Both the position numbers and the translations under genes were made by a program. The notes beneath the pieces are model-generated. The model worked only from the letters and a program-made list of their open reading frames with translations. It had not been told where the DNA came from and did not search any database. From assembly GCA_034008185.1 (NCBI GenBank), contig CM067086.1:64474985-64538984 (forward strand): 64,000 nucleotides of DNA, given 5' to 3'. Of this stretch, positions 1-12,408 are shown piece after piece. Numbering within the stretch: position 1 is the first letter of the stretch; each line of letters opens with the position of its first letter. This DNA is from Gorsachius magnificus (Eukaryota; Chordata; Aves; Pelecaniformes; Ardeidae).

Positions 1-1354
1 AGCCAGGGCCACAGCATTCATGGGCACAACGAACACGTGCTTGCCTTTGCAGCAGTGTCATTTTTCTTCTCCCCCTTCCCTGCGTCTGCAGGCAATGCAG
101 ACAGCAACGTTTCCAAGAGCCGGCAAGGATGAGCAGACTCAGTTGCATGACAGCCATTGGTGGAGAGATGCAGTCTTGCACCCCGCGTCCCATTCGGCTG
201 CAGGCACCTAGCGGAGCTGCTCGGCTTCACCCCATCTCCCACACTAGAGGAGAAGGGGCATGGAAGACGGGCTTCCAGGGGACCAGATGGGCACCTGTCA
301 GCAGCCATACATCAAGAGATCAGTGCCTTGGATTGTGCATTACCAAAAAAAAAAGAAAAAAAGGAAAAAAAAAAAACAATTTCTGCAAGATTTTCAAACA
401 CATGATTCTCAGATGCTGTGTGAAAAAATAAATTGGCAGCTCTGCCCCTTTTTGCCGAGCAGGAGTGAAACAGCCTGGTATCCCACACTGATCGCAGCAC
501 CCCTCACCATTTTGGGAAAACAGCAAGGCAGGGCCCATTTCTCCGCATTATTTCCCTCTGACATTTCAGGGGAGCAGGGGGCAGTCGCATACAGATGGTC
601 GAGCTGCGGAGCAGGAGCAGCACGTTGGTGAAAAGTTGAACTCTGCAGCTCAGCACCTTCACTTCCCAAAAGGTTGGGTGTTAATTCTGACCTACAGGTT
701 GGTGGCCATAAGCTCCCAAGCCCTAGAAATCGATAGTGGACTCCAAATGTGACACGCTAGACAACGATGAGGCAAAGACACTCAAGTAACGTTATCCTGG
801 CCATCAGACCTCGGTGTCAAGGCTGTTTGCTCCAGCCCAGCTGTCTCCGAGCTCAGGAGCCATACGGCTGGTAGGACTTCAGAGAGGGAGATCAAATTCA
901 GAGGCTGAAAAGCATGTGGTTGTTTGCTTTCCACGTCCCTGCTCAACTTTTGGCCTCCTACTTTCGTAACGAATTTCTCGGAGGTTCTCAGCATTGCTTG
1001 CTCATTTGCAGACTGCACTTCCCACTACAAAAATAGCACAGACACTAAAACGATCTTCAGGAATCAGATAAGAGCTCCTCCCAGGAGGAAGAAAAAGATT
1101 TCTTTCTTCTCTTTTCTTTTTTTGCTCTCTGTGTTCAAGAAGGCTGATGTGTTACAAATATAGATTGTGATTTCCATCCCGAAGTGCTTCGCAAGAGCCC
1201 CGCCAGCACCTCTGCGCAGAGCTGGCAGCAGGCGCTGCGGCGACAAGCTGTGCGGGCTCATGGAGGAGCACAGCCCGCCCCGGCCGCACGCACCAACTGG
1301 CCGAATACCTGCACAGAATAACGGCAATAGACCTTCTGAGGGCATAGCCAGCCT
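1..1354. other. Non-coding flank, no gene seen
   Basis: Ordinary intergenic sequence with one A-rich tract. Small open frames on both strands lack any family resemblance or splice context. Confidence 0.7.
345..376 (+). repeat. A-rich low-complexity tract
   Basis: A10-G-A7-GG-A12. It accounts for the Lys-rich spurious frames around it. Confidence 0.9.
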
Positions 1355-1787
1355 ACAAGGCCAGGCTGAGAGGGTTGGGGTTGTTCAGCCTGGAGAAGAG
1401 GAGGCTGCGGGGAGACCTGATTATGGCCTTTCAGTGCTTAAAGGGGGCCCATAGGAAAGATGGGGACAGACCTTTTAGTAGGGCCAGCTGTGACAGGACA
1501 AGGGGTAAGGGTTTTAAACTAAACCAGGGTAGGTTTAGACTGGATATAAGGAAGAAATTCTTCACAATGAGGGTGGTGAAACACTGGAATGGGTTGCCCA
1601 GAGAGGTGGTGGAGGCCCCATCCCTGGGAACATTCAAGGCCAGGTTGGACGGGGCTCTGAGCAACCTGATCTGGTTAAAGGTGTCCCTGCTCCCTGGGGG
1701 GGGGGGGGGGGTTGGACTAGATGACTTCTAAAGGTCCCTTCCAAACCAAAGCATTCTATGATTCTATTCTGTGATTCTATGATTCTG
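1355..1787 (+). mobile_element. 5'-truncated CR1 LINE
   Basis: The CR1 3' end starts at the codons for [14 protein letters not shown] and runs through [17 protein letters not shown] and [23 protein letters not shown] blocks. After a G16 run (1696-1711) it reaches GTTGGACTAGATGACTTCTA and ends in several ATTCTATGATTCT-type units. It is fairly young by divergence and still largely open in one frame, but only as a fragment of ORF2. Confidence 0.95.
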
Positions 1788-1887
1788 CTGCAGGAATAGC
1801 CAAAGACAACAGGCAGTGCTGTTTTCTGATATTACTTCCTCCTAAAATGCATCTCAGAGAGGAAAATGCATAGGTAAAAGCTCCATC

Positions 1888-1945
1888 ACATCACAGATTT
1901 ATGTGGTCTTGGGCAAGTCATTTTTTGCCGCTGAGGTTTGCCAAG
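1888..1945 (+). repeat. MIR-like SINE fragment
   Basis: TGTGGTCTTGGGCAAGTCAT followed by TGCCGCTGAGGTTTGCC matches the MIR segment that normally reads as a 'TGTGACCTTGGGCAAGTCA ... CTCAGTTTCC' string. It is short and diverged. Confidence 0.5.
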
Positions 1946-2439
1946 GGAAGCCTTAGGGCCCCTCCCACATTTCCCCCCGTTTCCAGCTGGCCGCCCCAGG
2001 GTTTGATGCTCACCAGACTCTTCCACAAGCCACCCCAGCCCATTAACTCAGGACGAGTGCCTGGGCCCTTTTGAGATGCTGTTCTCCCATCCTTGGGAGT
2101 TATCAGCTCTCAGAGGGGTCCCACCAGTCCTGGAACTAGGGTGAGATAAGCCCTGGGAAAATGACGACGGGAGAGGGGCGGGCAGGGAATGTGGGAATTC
2201 TGCTGGTCCTTCTCCCCACTCGCTGCTTTTCATGGAGACACATTTGAAACCTTTCTCTTCTCCAAAATGAGAGCTTTATAACTTCCTTATCTGCATATGG
2301 TTACTGATAAGCACTGTGATATACATCCGGTCACACTGTGCACCATGTGTGCACAGAAACAGATACCCACAAGCCCCAAAAAAGAGCTTTTAAATGCCAC
2401 ATAAACACAAATAAATAAATACAATACAGCAAATGGGGC

Positions 2440-2650
2440 CATAAGGGCCCTCAAGTGGTCTCCTAGTTCATCCCCCAAGGCAGGGTCAAATTACAGCTTA
2501 TTGCCCAACCCAGGCTAAAAATACCCATCAGCCAAAATTCCAGTCTTCCTGGGCAACTGCTTCCCCAGACTCCCTCCTTTTCACCCTTCAAAGCCTTTCC
2601 TGGACTTAGATGTCCCTCACTGCAGTTTAAGCCCAGGCACCTTCCCGACC
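2440..2650 (-). mobile_element. Diverged CR1 LINE fragment
   Basis: As read on the plus strand, the order of GTGGTCTCCTAGTTCATCCC, AAGGCAGGGTCAAATTACAG, TCCTGGGCAACTGCTTCC and GACTTAGATGTCCCTCACTG followed by AGTTTAAGCCCAGGC matches the complement of an avian CR1 3' region. It is considerably more diverged than the copies at 1.4 and 39.6 kb and lacks the terminal tail. Confidence 0.7.
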
Positions 2651-3427
2651 CCGGCAGAAAGACGGAACAGTTTGTTCCCATCCCGCTCGCAGCGCACATC
2701 TGGAGACGGTTACGTCTCCCACTCGGGCTCCGCTATGTTCGCATCTCTTTTCTAGGCAAACAGTGGCAGTTTGTTCAGGGAAAAAAAAAAAACAGGCAGT
2801 GGCTGGCCATAATGCACAAAGCAGAGCTGGTGAGGGTGCTGGAGGGAGCGGATGATACGGCTCATTTCTTAGTGAACTGGTGGTAGTGAGAAAATAGGGC
2901 AGGTCTCAGCAGGGGCACCTGAGTCAGGCACTACGAGACCCCAGCGATATTTTGCAGCACGATTTGTCTGCTGCTAACAGCCCCAGCATCCCATTCCCAC
3001 CTCCAGGCTGGCACGTGTTTGTAAGACTGTTTTTTGCAGCACTTTTCCATTTTTAATGCTCTTTTCAAGGTTTTCCTTGCAGGAGGTCGAAAAGAGAGAC
3101 ATAGTAACAAAACCAGACAGGGCACATCCTGCACCAAACCCACATGCTCCAGCATCAGCCTGAAGATACAACTGGTCTGAATATGGCCTTGTTTCATCAT
3201 TTGTCGTGGTCCTCACTCAATGCTCCCCTTTCAATGTAGAGCGTGGCCTCTGCATACAGCAGCACCTTGCACCATGACTCACCTCCACCAAGCAAAGCAC
3301 ATTTTCCACCCACGTAGCTGCAGCATCTCTGCCGGAGGTCACCACCGGGGCTGCGGACAGGAACACACGTCCGCCCTGCTGCTCCTGCACCCGCTGCACA
3401 AATGTGCCCTGCCAGCAGTTTGCACTC
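2651..3427. other. Non-coding stretch before the minisatellite
   Basis: I see nothing beyond an A12 run near 2780. There are no coding or RNA signatures. Confidence 0.65.
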
Positions 3428-3652
3428 ACAACACCATGCACATCACCATCATGCACACCAACACCATGCACACCAACACCATGCACATCACCACCATGCA
3501 CACCAACACCATGCACACCAACACCATGCAAACCACCAGCATGCACACCAATACCATGCACACCACCAGCATGCACACCACCACCATACAAACCACCAGC
3601 ATGCACACCACCACCATGCACACCACCAGCATGCACACCACCAGCATGCACG
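3428..3652. repeat. 15-bp minisatellite, about 15 copies
   Basis: Tandem units of ATGCACACCAACACC and variants (ATGCACATCACCATC, ATGCACACCACCAGC, ATGCAAACCACCAGC). The period is 15, a multiple of three, and units lack stops, so several frames on both strands stay open and give artificial His/Gln/Thr/Val repeats. Variants are ordered, with AACACC types at the left and CACCAGC types at the right. Confidence 0.95.
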
Positions 3653-5704
3653 GGAGCCCCTGATGGGAAGGTTCATGCTCCCATCCCTCACTGCATCTCC
3701 TCTCTCAGAGCCCTTAAAATGCAAGGGAAGAACAAAAGCATTGCAAGAAGTCGCATAGCAGGACTAGCAGAAGACAGAATATGCTGCATAAATTCATGGA
3801 TGTAGCACACTGATACCCCGTTTTCCCTTTAACACCAGCAAAACCTCATTCAGCCTTAGCTGTAAAGCTGCAATCACCAACATGTGAGAATTTTTCGACT
3901 TCTAACTGAAAGGGAAAATACTATCTACTGCAAAACCCCCAGTTTAGCCAGTCCACAGGAGTTTCGCCTAGCTCAGAGCTGATGAAATCCCATCTGAAGG
4001 TGTCAGGGCCTCAGGTCAGTCTAAACATTCTTCTGGGAGCATCCTGAGTCCTCTTCCCTCCCCCAGCCTCAGAGACGCTGCTCCACATTTTTGCCTTACT
4101 GTTTTTCTTGGCAGCTGTTTTCTTTCAAGCCAAGCTATGGCTGCGTTGCTTTTAGGTACTTAAATTCATATACTTGATTCATTTTCTTCCCTAATCACTT
4201 GGGATACTGCATTTTACAAAAGGCAGTATAATTAATCTTCCAGGTTTGTGCACGTGTGATGAAAAAGATGTGATCCATGACAATTTAATGCCCTAGCTAG
4301 CTGCTAGACAAAGGAAATTTCTGAGTTATACCCAAAAAAGCCACACCCAGGCTTACAAAGACTGCAGCAGCTGACGAGCATCTTTTCCAAATTCTTAAAC
4401 AAGAACATTTTTTTGAGGGCTTTTTTGTTGTTGTTGTTTTAAACTTGGCCCCAAAAATCAGTTGCAAAAGAGCAAAGCTGGCAAATCACGCAGTGGTCCG
4501 ATGGGTTCCAGAAGCTGTTGCATTTCTTCCAATGTTATCAGCGATCTGGGAGATCCACCGAGGCACATTTTGTAGGGTGATGGCTGTTAAAGTGCTCCTG
4601 CTCCCCTCTAACGTGCATTCCTCAGCACCTCGGTGGCAGTCCGGCAGTCCGCATCGCTGGCAGACAGCTCCATCCCATCTCAATCACTCTCTTAGATGTT
4701 AACAACCCTGCAATGGCCAACGTTGATATTGGCTGCCCATAACAAAGCTATGAGAGTGACGTTTTGGTAGGAAATGGTGAGAATGCTGCAGTGATCAGAC
4801 AGAGTTATAAAAGGTTAATGAAGATGAAAGGACAGAAAATCGGGGGGGGGGAGGGGGGGAAGCCCAGGCAGCCAGAGAGATTTTGGCAAGATTTGCTCAG
4901 CTGCTGCCTAGCCACACACTGATACATTTCCTGCATTTCCCAATCCAGCTGCTCATTTCCAGTAGCCTCAGCAAATCTGTATCGCTGGGAGAAACATTGA
5001 GCTACTGTGTGGCTGTAGCATTTGTAGCAACTCGTGCCCATTCTTGAGCAAAACGGTCAAGTTTCTGAAAGGAATTTGGGAAGAAAGTTTGTCTAGGTAC
5101 TGTATCCTGGGGAGGCTAAAGTCCTGAGTGCTCCAGCTCAGCCAGGACACACAGAGCTGAAGCATTATCGATACGGCACTCACCTAGAGGAGAACTCTTT
5201 CCAAGTCACCCCAGTATTTTTGGAAGGAAAATTTTTCACTCGGCATTATCGGAGAGCTGCTAAGAACAAGCCATTGTCTGGTGCCAGCCGGGTAGGCCAG
5301 GACAGTGCACGGCATTCCTTTAGAGCATAGGAGGGGAAACTCCTTCATTTCTTTTCATCCTCATCATGGGACAATTCCTGACAGTACACTTGTACGGTAG
5401 TAACCAGATTTCACACTATGGGACTTCAGTCATTCCTTTTTGAAAGCTATTTAATGCCTTAACAGATGTCCTCATCACACAATTATTTTTTTTTTACCAC
5501 ACCATTGTTTTCTTCATTATCTCTCTCACCACCTAAAATATCCCTTCTTCCTCACCAGCACCTCAGGCTTTCAAATGACTGCAGGCTCTTGCCTAATCTC
5601 TCTCCTACCCCTCACCCGATGTCGAGACGGGTGCCTGAGCTAAGCTATGCACATAGCTCGCTGTCACCATCGCCCTGTAAATCAGGCCCTCCAGCTCCAG
5701 CACG
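3653..5704. other. Non-coding stretch
   Basis: Intergenic sequence with a TTG repeat patch near 4427-4440 and the G-tract at 4842. No gene seen. Confidence 0.65.
4842..4859 (+). repeat. G10-A-G7 tract
   Basis: Two G-runs separated by a single A; quadruplex-prone. Similar shorter runs occur at 21613-21623 (G11) and 22613-22620 (G8). Confidence 0.9.
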
Positions 5705-6021
5705 TTGCCAGTGCTCTTCTCTGAATTCCTGCCACTCGTCACCGCGTCTCCACGGGCAGGTGTGAAGGAGGGGACATGGACCTGCCGGGTGGGATCAGAC
5801 GAGCTCAGCAGAGAGGGACCTGCAGCTCATGATCCCCTCAGCACAGGGCGCCTGCATGTACATGCCCAACGCCCAGCAGTTTGGCTGCCGTCTCCTACAA
5901 TTCATCCTTCATACGATCTTCAACCCAAGTTTCTCCATGCTTTTTCCAACTTCCCCATCTCATTCAAGAGAAGGTTATTTTTAACCATGTCATTTAGCTT
6001 ATGTATTTCCAAAGCAAGCCT

Positions 6022-6627
6022 TCATCTTCTTCTCTGTTGCTCATTTCTCTTAATTCCTCCCAATTCCACAGCAACTGCAGGTTCGACTACGCTGCATTTA
6101 GCACTGAGATCATTTATGAAGGCAGCATCTTCGGCCAGATTTACCATTAGTGCCATCAGTAACCCAAAAGACACCTCATCCCCGCCACACATGCCCCTGC
6201 AATTACGGCTGTCAATACTGATGTTAAGGGTATGTGTAGGCAGAGCTTGCTCTCTTCTAACTCGGTCTGGGTACAGCTTGCCCTTTGGGGAACTGGGGCA
6301 ATCGCTGCCTCCTTTCCCAATTCCCCATGACAGCATGGACTTTTGTGCTTCATCAGTAGTGTGCCCACCATCACGGTGCACAACACTGGCCACCCCAGTT
6401 GCAGTGTGGGCCACCCCGGAGGCTGCCGAGTCCAGGCAGCAGAGACCGAGGTGCACGGCAATGCCCACGCCTGACAGCAGCGTCAGCCTCTCCAGCCTCG
6501 GGATTTTTGTGGCCGTGACGAACTTTGAGCTGGCTTTCAATTTATGCAAGCTGCCATATCCGTGCCGCTTTGAACTGCCTGCATGAGTAAACCACCCTGA
6601 CGAGCTCAGGTTCGCGGGGATTGCAGT
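6022..6627 (-). other. Unassigned long open frame, coding status doubtful
   Basis: A stop-free minus-strand frame of about 200 codons ends at TGA (6024-6022). It has no ATG near its left edge; internal ATGs come only about 90 codons in. Codon choice in the first half looks gene-like (CTG, GTG, GCC and CAC are frequent). I recognise no family or clear domain. The opposite strand is also open over the region, to about 293 codons (5705-6586). Options are a retrocopy or exon fragment, a non-coding element, or chance. Confidence 0.25.
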
Positions 6628-6630
6628 CAG

Positions 6631-9596
6631 TCATATTACAACCCATGACAGATTTAATTGCAGATTAGAAATTCCGTAGCAGAAATATTACAGGAGACTT
6701 GAGATTCTAATTGCTTCCTGCATAAGGTAGGAGCTTAATTTTATTTTTAAACTCCCAAGTGCTGACAGCCAATATTTTGGTGCGAAAAAGCTAAAGAAGC
6801 AACTGCTACCTCCCTGTGAACAGGTAACAACTTCCAGAGTTTAATCTTACACCTTAATTTGTTCTTAATATCGGGATTGTGGCAGCAGCCAGGAGGCATT
6901 ATCAAGCTAAGTGCTCCTTTGTGTCAATTCACAGCAGCAGAAAAACTCCCCGCCCAAATGAGCTGTGGCTGTTGTATCTGCTGGAAGAAAGCCACGCTCT
7001 CCCTTGTGCCGTACTAATGCACTTCTAGCGACAGAACTGATTAGGATCCCTGCTTTGGATTTGCTCAGCTCTAGCTGGGTTGTTGGGTTTTTTTTTTTAA
7101 TCTTTGGGATAAGCTGTGGGGAGAGAATTAGCTGGTTAGATATAAATGCATCGCTGGGAAACAGTTTGCCAGCACCCGCCACAAAATGACTTCAGTGTCT
7201 GATCTGGCGAGGGGCTGCTGGATAATGAAGTGATAATCGGGGTGTGGGGGCAGAGGGGGGATTTTTGGCTTTCAAGAAGCACCAGTTGTCTTTGCCTGAT
7301 TCTGTCTCCACTAGCACAGAAATTAAACGAGTGCTGAGGAATGTGTGCTAAGAGTGAAAATAAGCACCCTTCACTCTTCTCAGATTTAAAATGATGCTTA
7401 ATAGGGGAATTACAGAGTCATCGCTGGCAAGCCATTAGGCACGGGGAGCATTGCTGGGGCTCTTTGAACCTCACAGCTCTCTTGTGCTGTATTTTGATAC
7501 AGCTGCCTAATGAAGTCTGGCAGGCCATGTGTCCTTCCCGTTTTGGCAGGGGTGACAAGCAGCATCGCACGGGCAAGAGGCACCGGGTCTCAGGTTAAAT
7601 CCAACAGCGAGCTTCTCCCATCTGAGTCTGCAGTGTCTGACAAGGGGAGATGCTCCCCGGCATGCTCTCATCGTGCAAACAGCAAGGAGGTCAGGTGTGC
7701 TTCTTCCAGACGGCTTCTTTCTCCAAACCCATTATTTTTTTCCCTGTCCTAAAAGTCTGACAGCCACCTCCCTCCGTTTGCATGGTGGCAAAGCCTCCCT
7801 AGGCTGAGCGGGGCACAGGAGCGACACACCACCACGATGGACTCTACCACAGCATCCAAGCACCACAAAGTGCTGGGACCCTGCCGCCACACTTAGCCCA
7901 CTTTCTCTAGGGCTGGCCTCAAATTGGGCAGCGGCAGAGACACGCAGACCGCAGCCTAAAGATCTCAGATCCAGAAGCACTGGCCACACGCCGCCTGAAA
8001 TCAATGTCCTTTCTAATTCTCATGGATGCCAGAAAGATTTATCCAGAGAGATCTTATTTTACAGCCTGTGTCTTCTGTTGTATTTGCTCTTTCAGTGCTC
8101 TGGGTTCACAAGCTCCTTGCACCCTCCCCAAACCCGCCCTCACCCATGAGGGAAAGCTATAAATTATATCAACCTGCAGTGCATTCAGCTACGGTCCTGT
8201 CCATCAACTGTGCGTGGCATTAACCCTGTGAAACTTGGTCACCCAGACCTGCATTTCCCAAGCTTTGAATCCTTATCCGCCGCTAAAGCCCCTCAGACAA
8301 CCAAAGAATGCAGCGCATACAGCAGCCGGCATTTCTAAAGAAAACTTGACGGCTTTCTGACACCCGACACATGCAATTCCCAACAGAGTTAATTGAAGCT
8401 AATTCCTCAAAGGCTGAGATGAGAATATCCCCATAAATTATGTTCCTGCTTCATTCCAGACAAGGACAGCATGAATGCATTACACGCAATCCCCCAATTT
8501 ACGGTATTAAAACCAGCAAGTCAATCAAGGAGACAGCATAAAGTCACTTGAAAGCTGAAATTCATTTTCAGCTACGCTCCATCTGTACTGCAACCTGAAA
8601 GGTTGATTTTTGAGGGCATCTTTCATATTTCCACGCACAGCAGGACCCATTCAGCAAGCGAAGAGCCTTCTCCACGGATGCAACATGTGTTCGGTACAGC
8701 AGAGCCCCTGCTCCGGGGATTTTGCTGGGGTGCAGGTTTTCAAGGCCATTGTTGAGGCAGCTTTCAAAGATGTCTCTAGAGACCTTTGAGATTCCAAGAT
8801 AGAGAGAAAAACAACATAGGACCGAGGGCACCATGTCTCTGCTGCCATCGCAGAAAGCCAGGGTTGATTATGGAGAGGGACAGACGCACACAGACACGCA
8901 CGCACAAAATCTAACCTGTAACACCACTACTGCCAATCTGCTCTCATTAAGAGAGTTATTTTTAAATCTTATGGTTTTTGGACACAGTCCTAACAACAAG
9001 TTATTTTTAAGTGGCAGTTTAAAGAAATAAGCACATACCGTGTGCCATTCACGTCACTCTTTTAGGGCCTGAAATATCACTGAATTGTACTGTAAGGATT
9101 GTTCAAATTAAAGTCAGATTCGATAAAAACTGCCCAGCTTCTGTGCTGCTCAAAATCAGAAGGACCGAAAATACATTTCTGGGGACTTTTACTGCCTCGC
9201 AGAAGCTCTGGAGATGTACAAGTTGGAAATGGTTTGAGCTGTAGCGTATACCCAGTTGGTTACCTGTTGCAAGATGCACAAGTGCTTCATGTTGGGTACT
9301 GGGAAAAGAAATACCCACATGAAGCAAAGGTGAAAAGCTTAGCCCAGATCAAACAGAAAGCCCGTGACAGAACCAGGAACTTGTGAGCCCTGCTATGGCT
9401 TAACCCCAAAGCCGTGCTATAAGGTGACACAGACTAAAGAATAAGACCTTGGCATCATATACCATGTTATAAATGAGCCGTAGTGCAACGCAACTATCTC
9501 ACTTTTTCATTTATAAGGTATCTTAGACAGGCAGTGTTTGGCAATTAATGTTTGCACCAGGTTCAAGACCAGCTATGGTGAATCCGCAATAATTCT
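6631..9596. other. Non-coding stretch with enhancer-like patches
   Basis: AT-rich segments rich in TAAT/ATTA cores lie at about 6640-6780 and 7080-7240. The rest is plain. No gene seen. Confidence 0.55.
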
Positions 9597-9965
9597 CACT
9601 GGAATCCATAGACTTTAAGGGCCATGAGAGACCTTAACAACTGTCTCACCTGACCTTCTGCACAACGTATAACACAGTTTCTGCCTCAAGCCCGTAACTC
9701 CTGACTCAGCTGTGACCCATCCTCAGGGAAATATGCAGACTCAGCATAAAGACTTAGAATATAGAAAATCCCCCTTGTCCTTGAATCAGTGTCCCAAGGT
9801 TAGCTGCCTTCCTCGCTCCGAGTCCTCCAGCTCTAATTAAGCTGACTCTCGTTTCCATTTTAACCTTTTCTGCATCACCTCCTATTAGAGATTTCTTGCA
9901 TACCCAGGTGCTCCGAGACCACAATCAAGTCATCTCCTAACCTCTTTGATCAGCTGAACCAGGGG
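9597..9965 (-). mobile_element. Ancient CR1-like LINE fragment
   Basis: On the plus strand CATAGACTTTAAGGGCCATG, then CACCTGACCTTCTGCACAAC, and later ACAATCAAGTCATCTCCTAA followed by CCTCTTTGATCAGCTGAACC, follow the order of the complement of an old sauropsid CR1 3' end. It is strongly diverged with no open frame. Confidence 0.55.
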
Positions 9966-12224
9966 GGTTACTGTGTGAGAATATATTCAGCACCAGCTGC
10001 GTTGTAGGTCTGGACGTGCAGGGATGCTGCTGCTCTCTAATGAGTACCGGTTGCCACAGGTCAGCTGAGGTTCAGCAAGTGTCCACACAAATGGCCTTCA
10101 CCCAGAGCTAGCACAGGACTACCTTTATATCTGTAACACAGCTCAAGAACAGCGATAAACTATAAATTCTTTTAAATTCCTGATTGTTTTGGAGAGAAGG
10201 ATTCATGAATGATCCACTCAATTCAAGAAGTGTTAAATGCATTGACACAGCATCCCAAACACATTTAAATAAAGTAATATTTACCTATCAGAAAATATAA
10301 TGGTGATTTAGACACAGTTTTTAATGATTCAATGGTAAAGATTGTGTAACCAGTTCAAACTCACAGAAAAGAACCCATTTTAGGGAAACATTTTCATTTC
10401 AATAAATGAAAGGTTGGAAAAATATTGTTCATCAATGATACATGAGCAATATAATGTTCTGTTCCTCTCTTCCACCCGAGAGATAATGTTAATCCTTTTG
10501 GTTTATTCACAGCTCCTTAACTAATATTGTAATAAATGGTATTGACAATTGAACTCACTTCTGTGAGAAATTCATTGTATTTGCAGCACCTACACGTAAG
10601 AAATGCCTTCACGCTCCTGACAGGAGATCTAAATAAAATCAAAGAGCTGAGAACAAAGGCTGGAGAAAAATCAGATAGGCATAGCTGATTAGGAAATGTG
10701 ACTTGCTTATGTGGGGGTAATTTTTGTATACCTCTACGGCGGTATATGGCACATCAAAATGTTGGGGGGGTTCTTCAGTTTAAACACATGAACCTTCAGT
10801 TCTTTGCTTCCCGGCACAGAGGTGCCTGAGCTACTGACCACCATAGAGCACTGGCTTTGAAAAGGCTGGCAAAGACCCGAATCAATTTAATCTTATTAAA
10901 ATACAGAGCAGTTTAAAGATATTATCCCCAGTGACTTACTGATGGCTCAATTGCTGCTACAATCTATGCAAGGCTTCAAGTGATGAAACTGCATTAGCTC
11001 CTGCCTTGCCTCTCCTTTTCGGAGCGGTTTCAGAGGTTGCTGCTATCACGGCCTCATCAGCACTCAAAGGAAATACTTCCAGAAGCAGAACTAGAAATGT
11101 CTTCTCTTGCATTACCAGCATGTAATTAGGGGAAAGCTGCATTCCTTTCAGCTGTACACACAAAGTCACACGACGTGTTTTCTAGAAAGGGACTTAACTA
11201 GGGTCAGACAAGAGAAATCAGCCGTAACTCACTCAGGAGCATTCAAAGGAATTAATACCCATTACAAGCTATGAGCTAATTTAGTTATGCTAAAAAAAAT
11301 AACCCCCCCACTCCTGTTAAAAACAGAGCACCTGGCACAAAGAGCCATCTCTTACACCCCTGCGGTGCGCACGCAGCAAGTCCACGGCATCAGCAATAGC
11401 TCAGGATGAGGCACCAACCCCGAACCAAATGTGTACCACTGAAATTCCGACCTATGATTATTCTCAGGCGACAGCAGCAAAAAGCAGCCTACGGTTTGAT
11501 TACGAAAAGAACATAATGTTATACAATTGCACGACAATAATTATAATGGTCCCAGCCTGCCAGGGTTATGGCAATTTCCCTCTAAGCTACATGCTTTAGG
11601 AAGAAAGAAAACATGGGCTGCATCCGAAAAAAAATGAAATCCTCGCCTGCTTGGGGAGTGCGGGAGCAGGCGAGGTGCGGGCACTTCGCAGTACGGCCGC
11701 CTTTCACTCCTCCGACACTAAACACGCATGTGCCGGCAGCTCAGCGAGCGCAATCAGCAGGGTAAATTGTCAGCTTTAATGATTTTGAAGCATCTCCCAG
11801 ACAAACTCCCCCACAATGGGACAAGGCGCGCTCTCGGCGACGCTCACAACCCCACACAATGGGGCCACCAGGAGCTACAGCACAACCGAAACCCGCAGCG
11901 GAGGCTGGGCTTTTTAAAGGCATTTGTTCGGTTGTCTTTCAACAAGCACTAAGCAATTTGTGTTTGTACCCTGCTATTTATTCAAGCTGGTTCCAGGAGG
12001 AGGAGGATTCAATGCCTGCTTCAAATCATTCCCCTAGAAATGGTCATTTCTACACATAATGAAAATAGAGAATTCCCAATGCCGGGAGGGCGTAGCTGGA
12101 GTCAGAGTAATCCCTCTGAAATCTCCCTGCGAGATGCTGAAAGAACAGGAGTTTTTTCCGAGAAAAGGGAGATTCCCAGCACAGTCATCTCTCTGCTCCA
12201 TGGAAGGCTTTTTAGTCTGCAAGG
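9966..12224. other. Non-coding stretch, AT-rich core
   Basis: From 10180 to 10760 the sequence is AT-rich with few CpG and no repeat signature. The rest is unremarkable. No gene seen. Confidence 0.6.
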
Positions 12225-12408
12225 AGAGGAACAGGCTGCCCGGGGGTGTGTGGAATCTCCTTCTCTGGAGATATTCAAAGCCCGCCTGGACAAAGTCCTG
12301 TGTAACATGCTCTAGGAGAACCTGCTTTAGCAAGGGGGGTTGGACTGGATGATCTCCCAAGGTCCCTTCCAACCCTTGCCATTCTGCGATTCTGTGTGAT
12401 TCTGTGAA
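12225..12408 (+). mobile_element. CR1 LINE 3'-end fragment
   Basis: Only the last ~185 bp of a CR1 are present. They run from GGAACAGGCTGCCCGGG through CTTCTCTGGAGATATTCAAA and CTCTAGGAGAACCTGCTTTA to GGTCCCTTCCAACCCTTGCC and the ATTCTGCGATTCTGTGTGATTCTGTGA-type tail (shortened here). The 3' end closely matches that of the copy at 61.2-61.6 kb, so the two belong to one subfamily. Confidence 0.92.

Noticed and set aside
1375..1731. 118-codon open frame as a gene
   Set aside because: It is the reverse-transcriptase C-terminal remnant of a 5'-truncated CR1.
3428..3652. Possible CRISPR-like array
   Set aside because: Units are directly adjacent with no unique spacers, and the genome is vertebrate.
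3402..3805. His/Gln-rich, Thr/Pro-rich and Val/Cys-rich open frames on both strands
   Set aside because: They are by-products of the 15-bp tandem array, whose period is a multiple of three. No unique coding sequence is attached.
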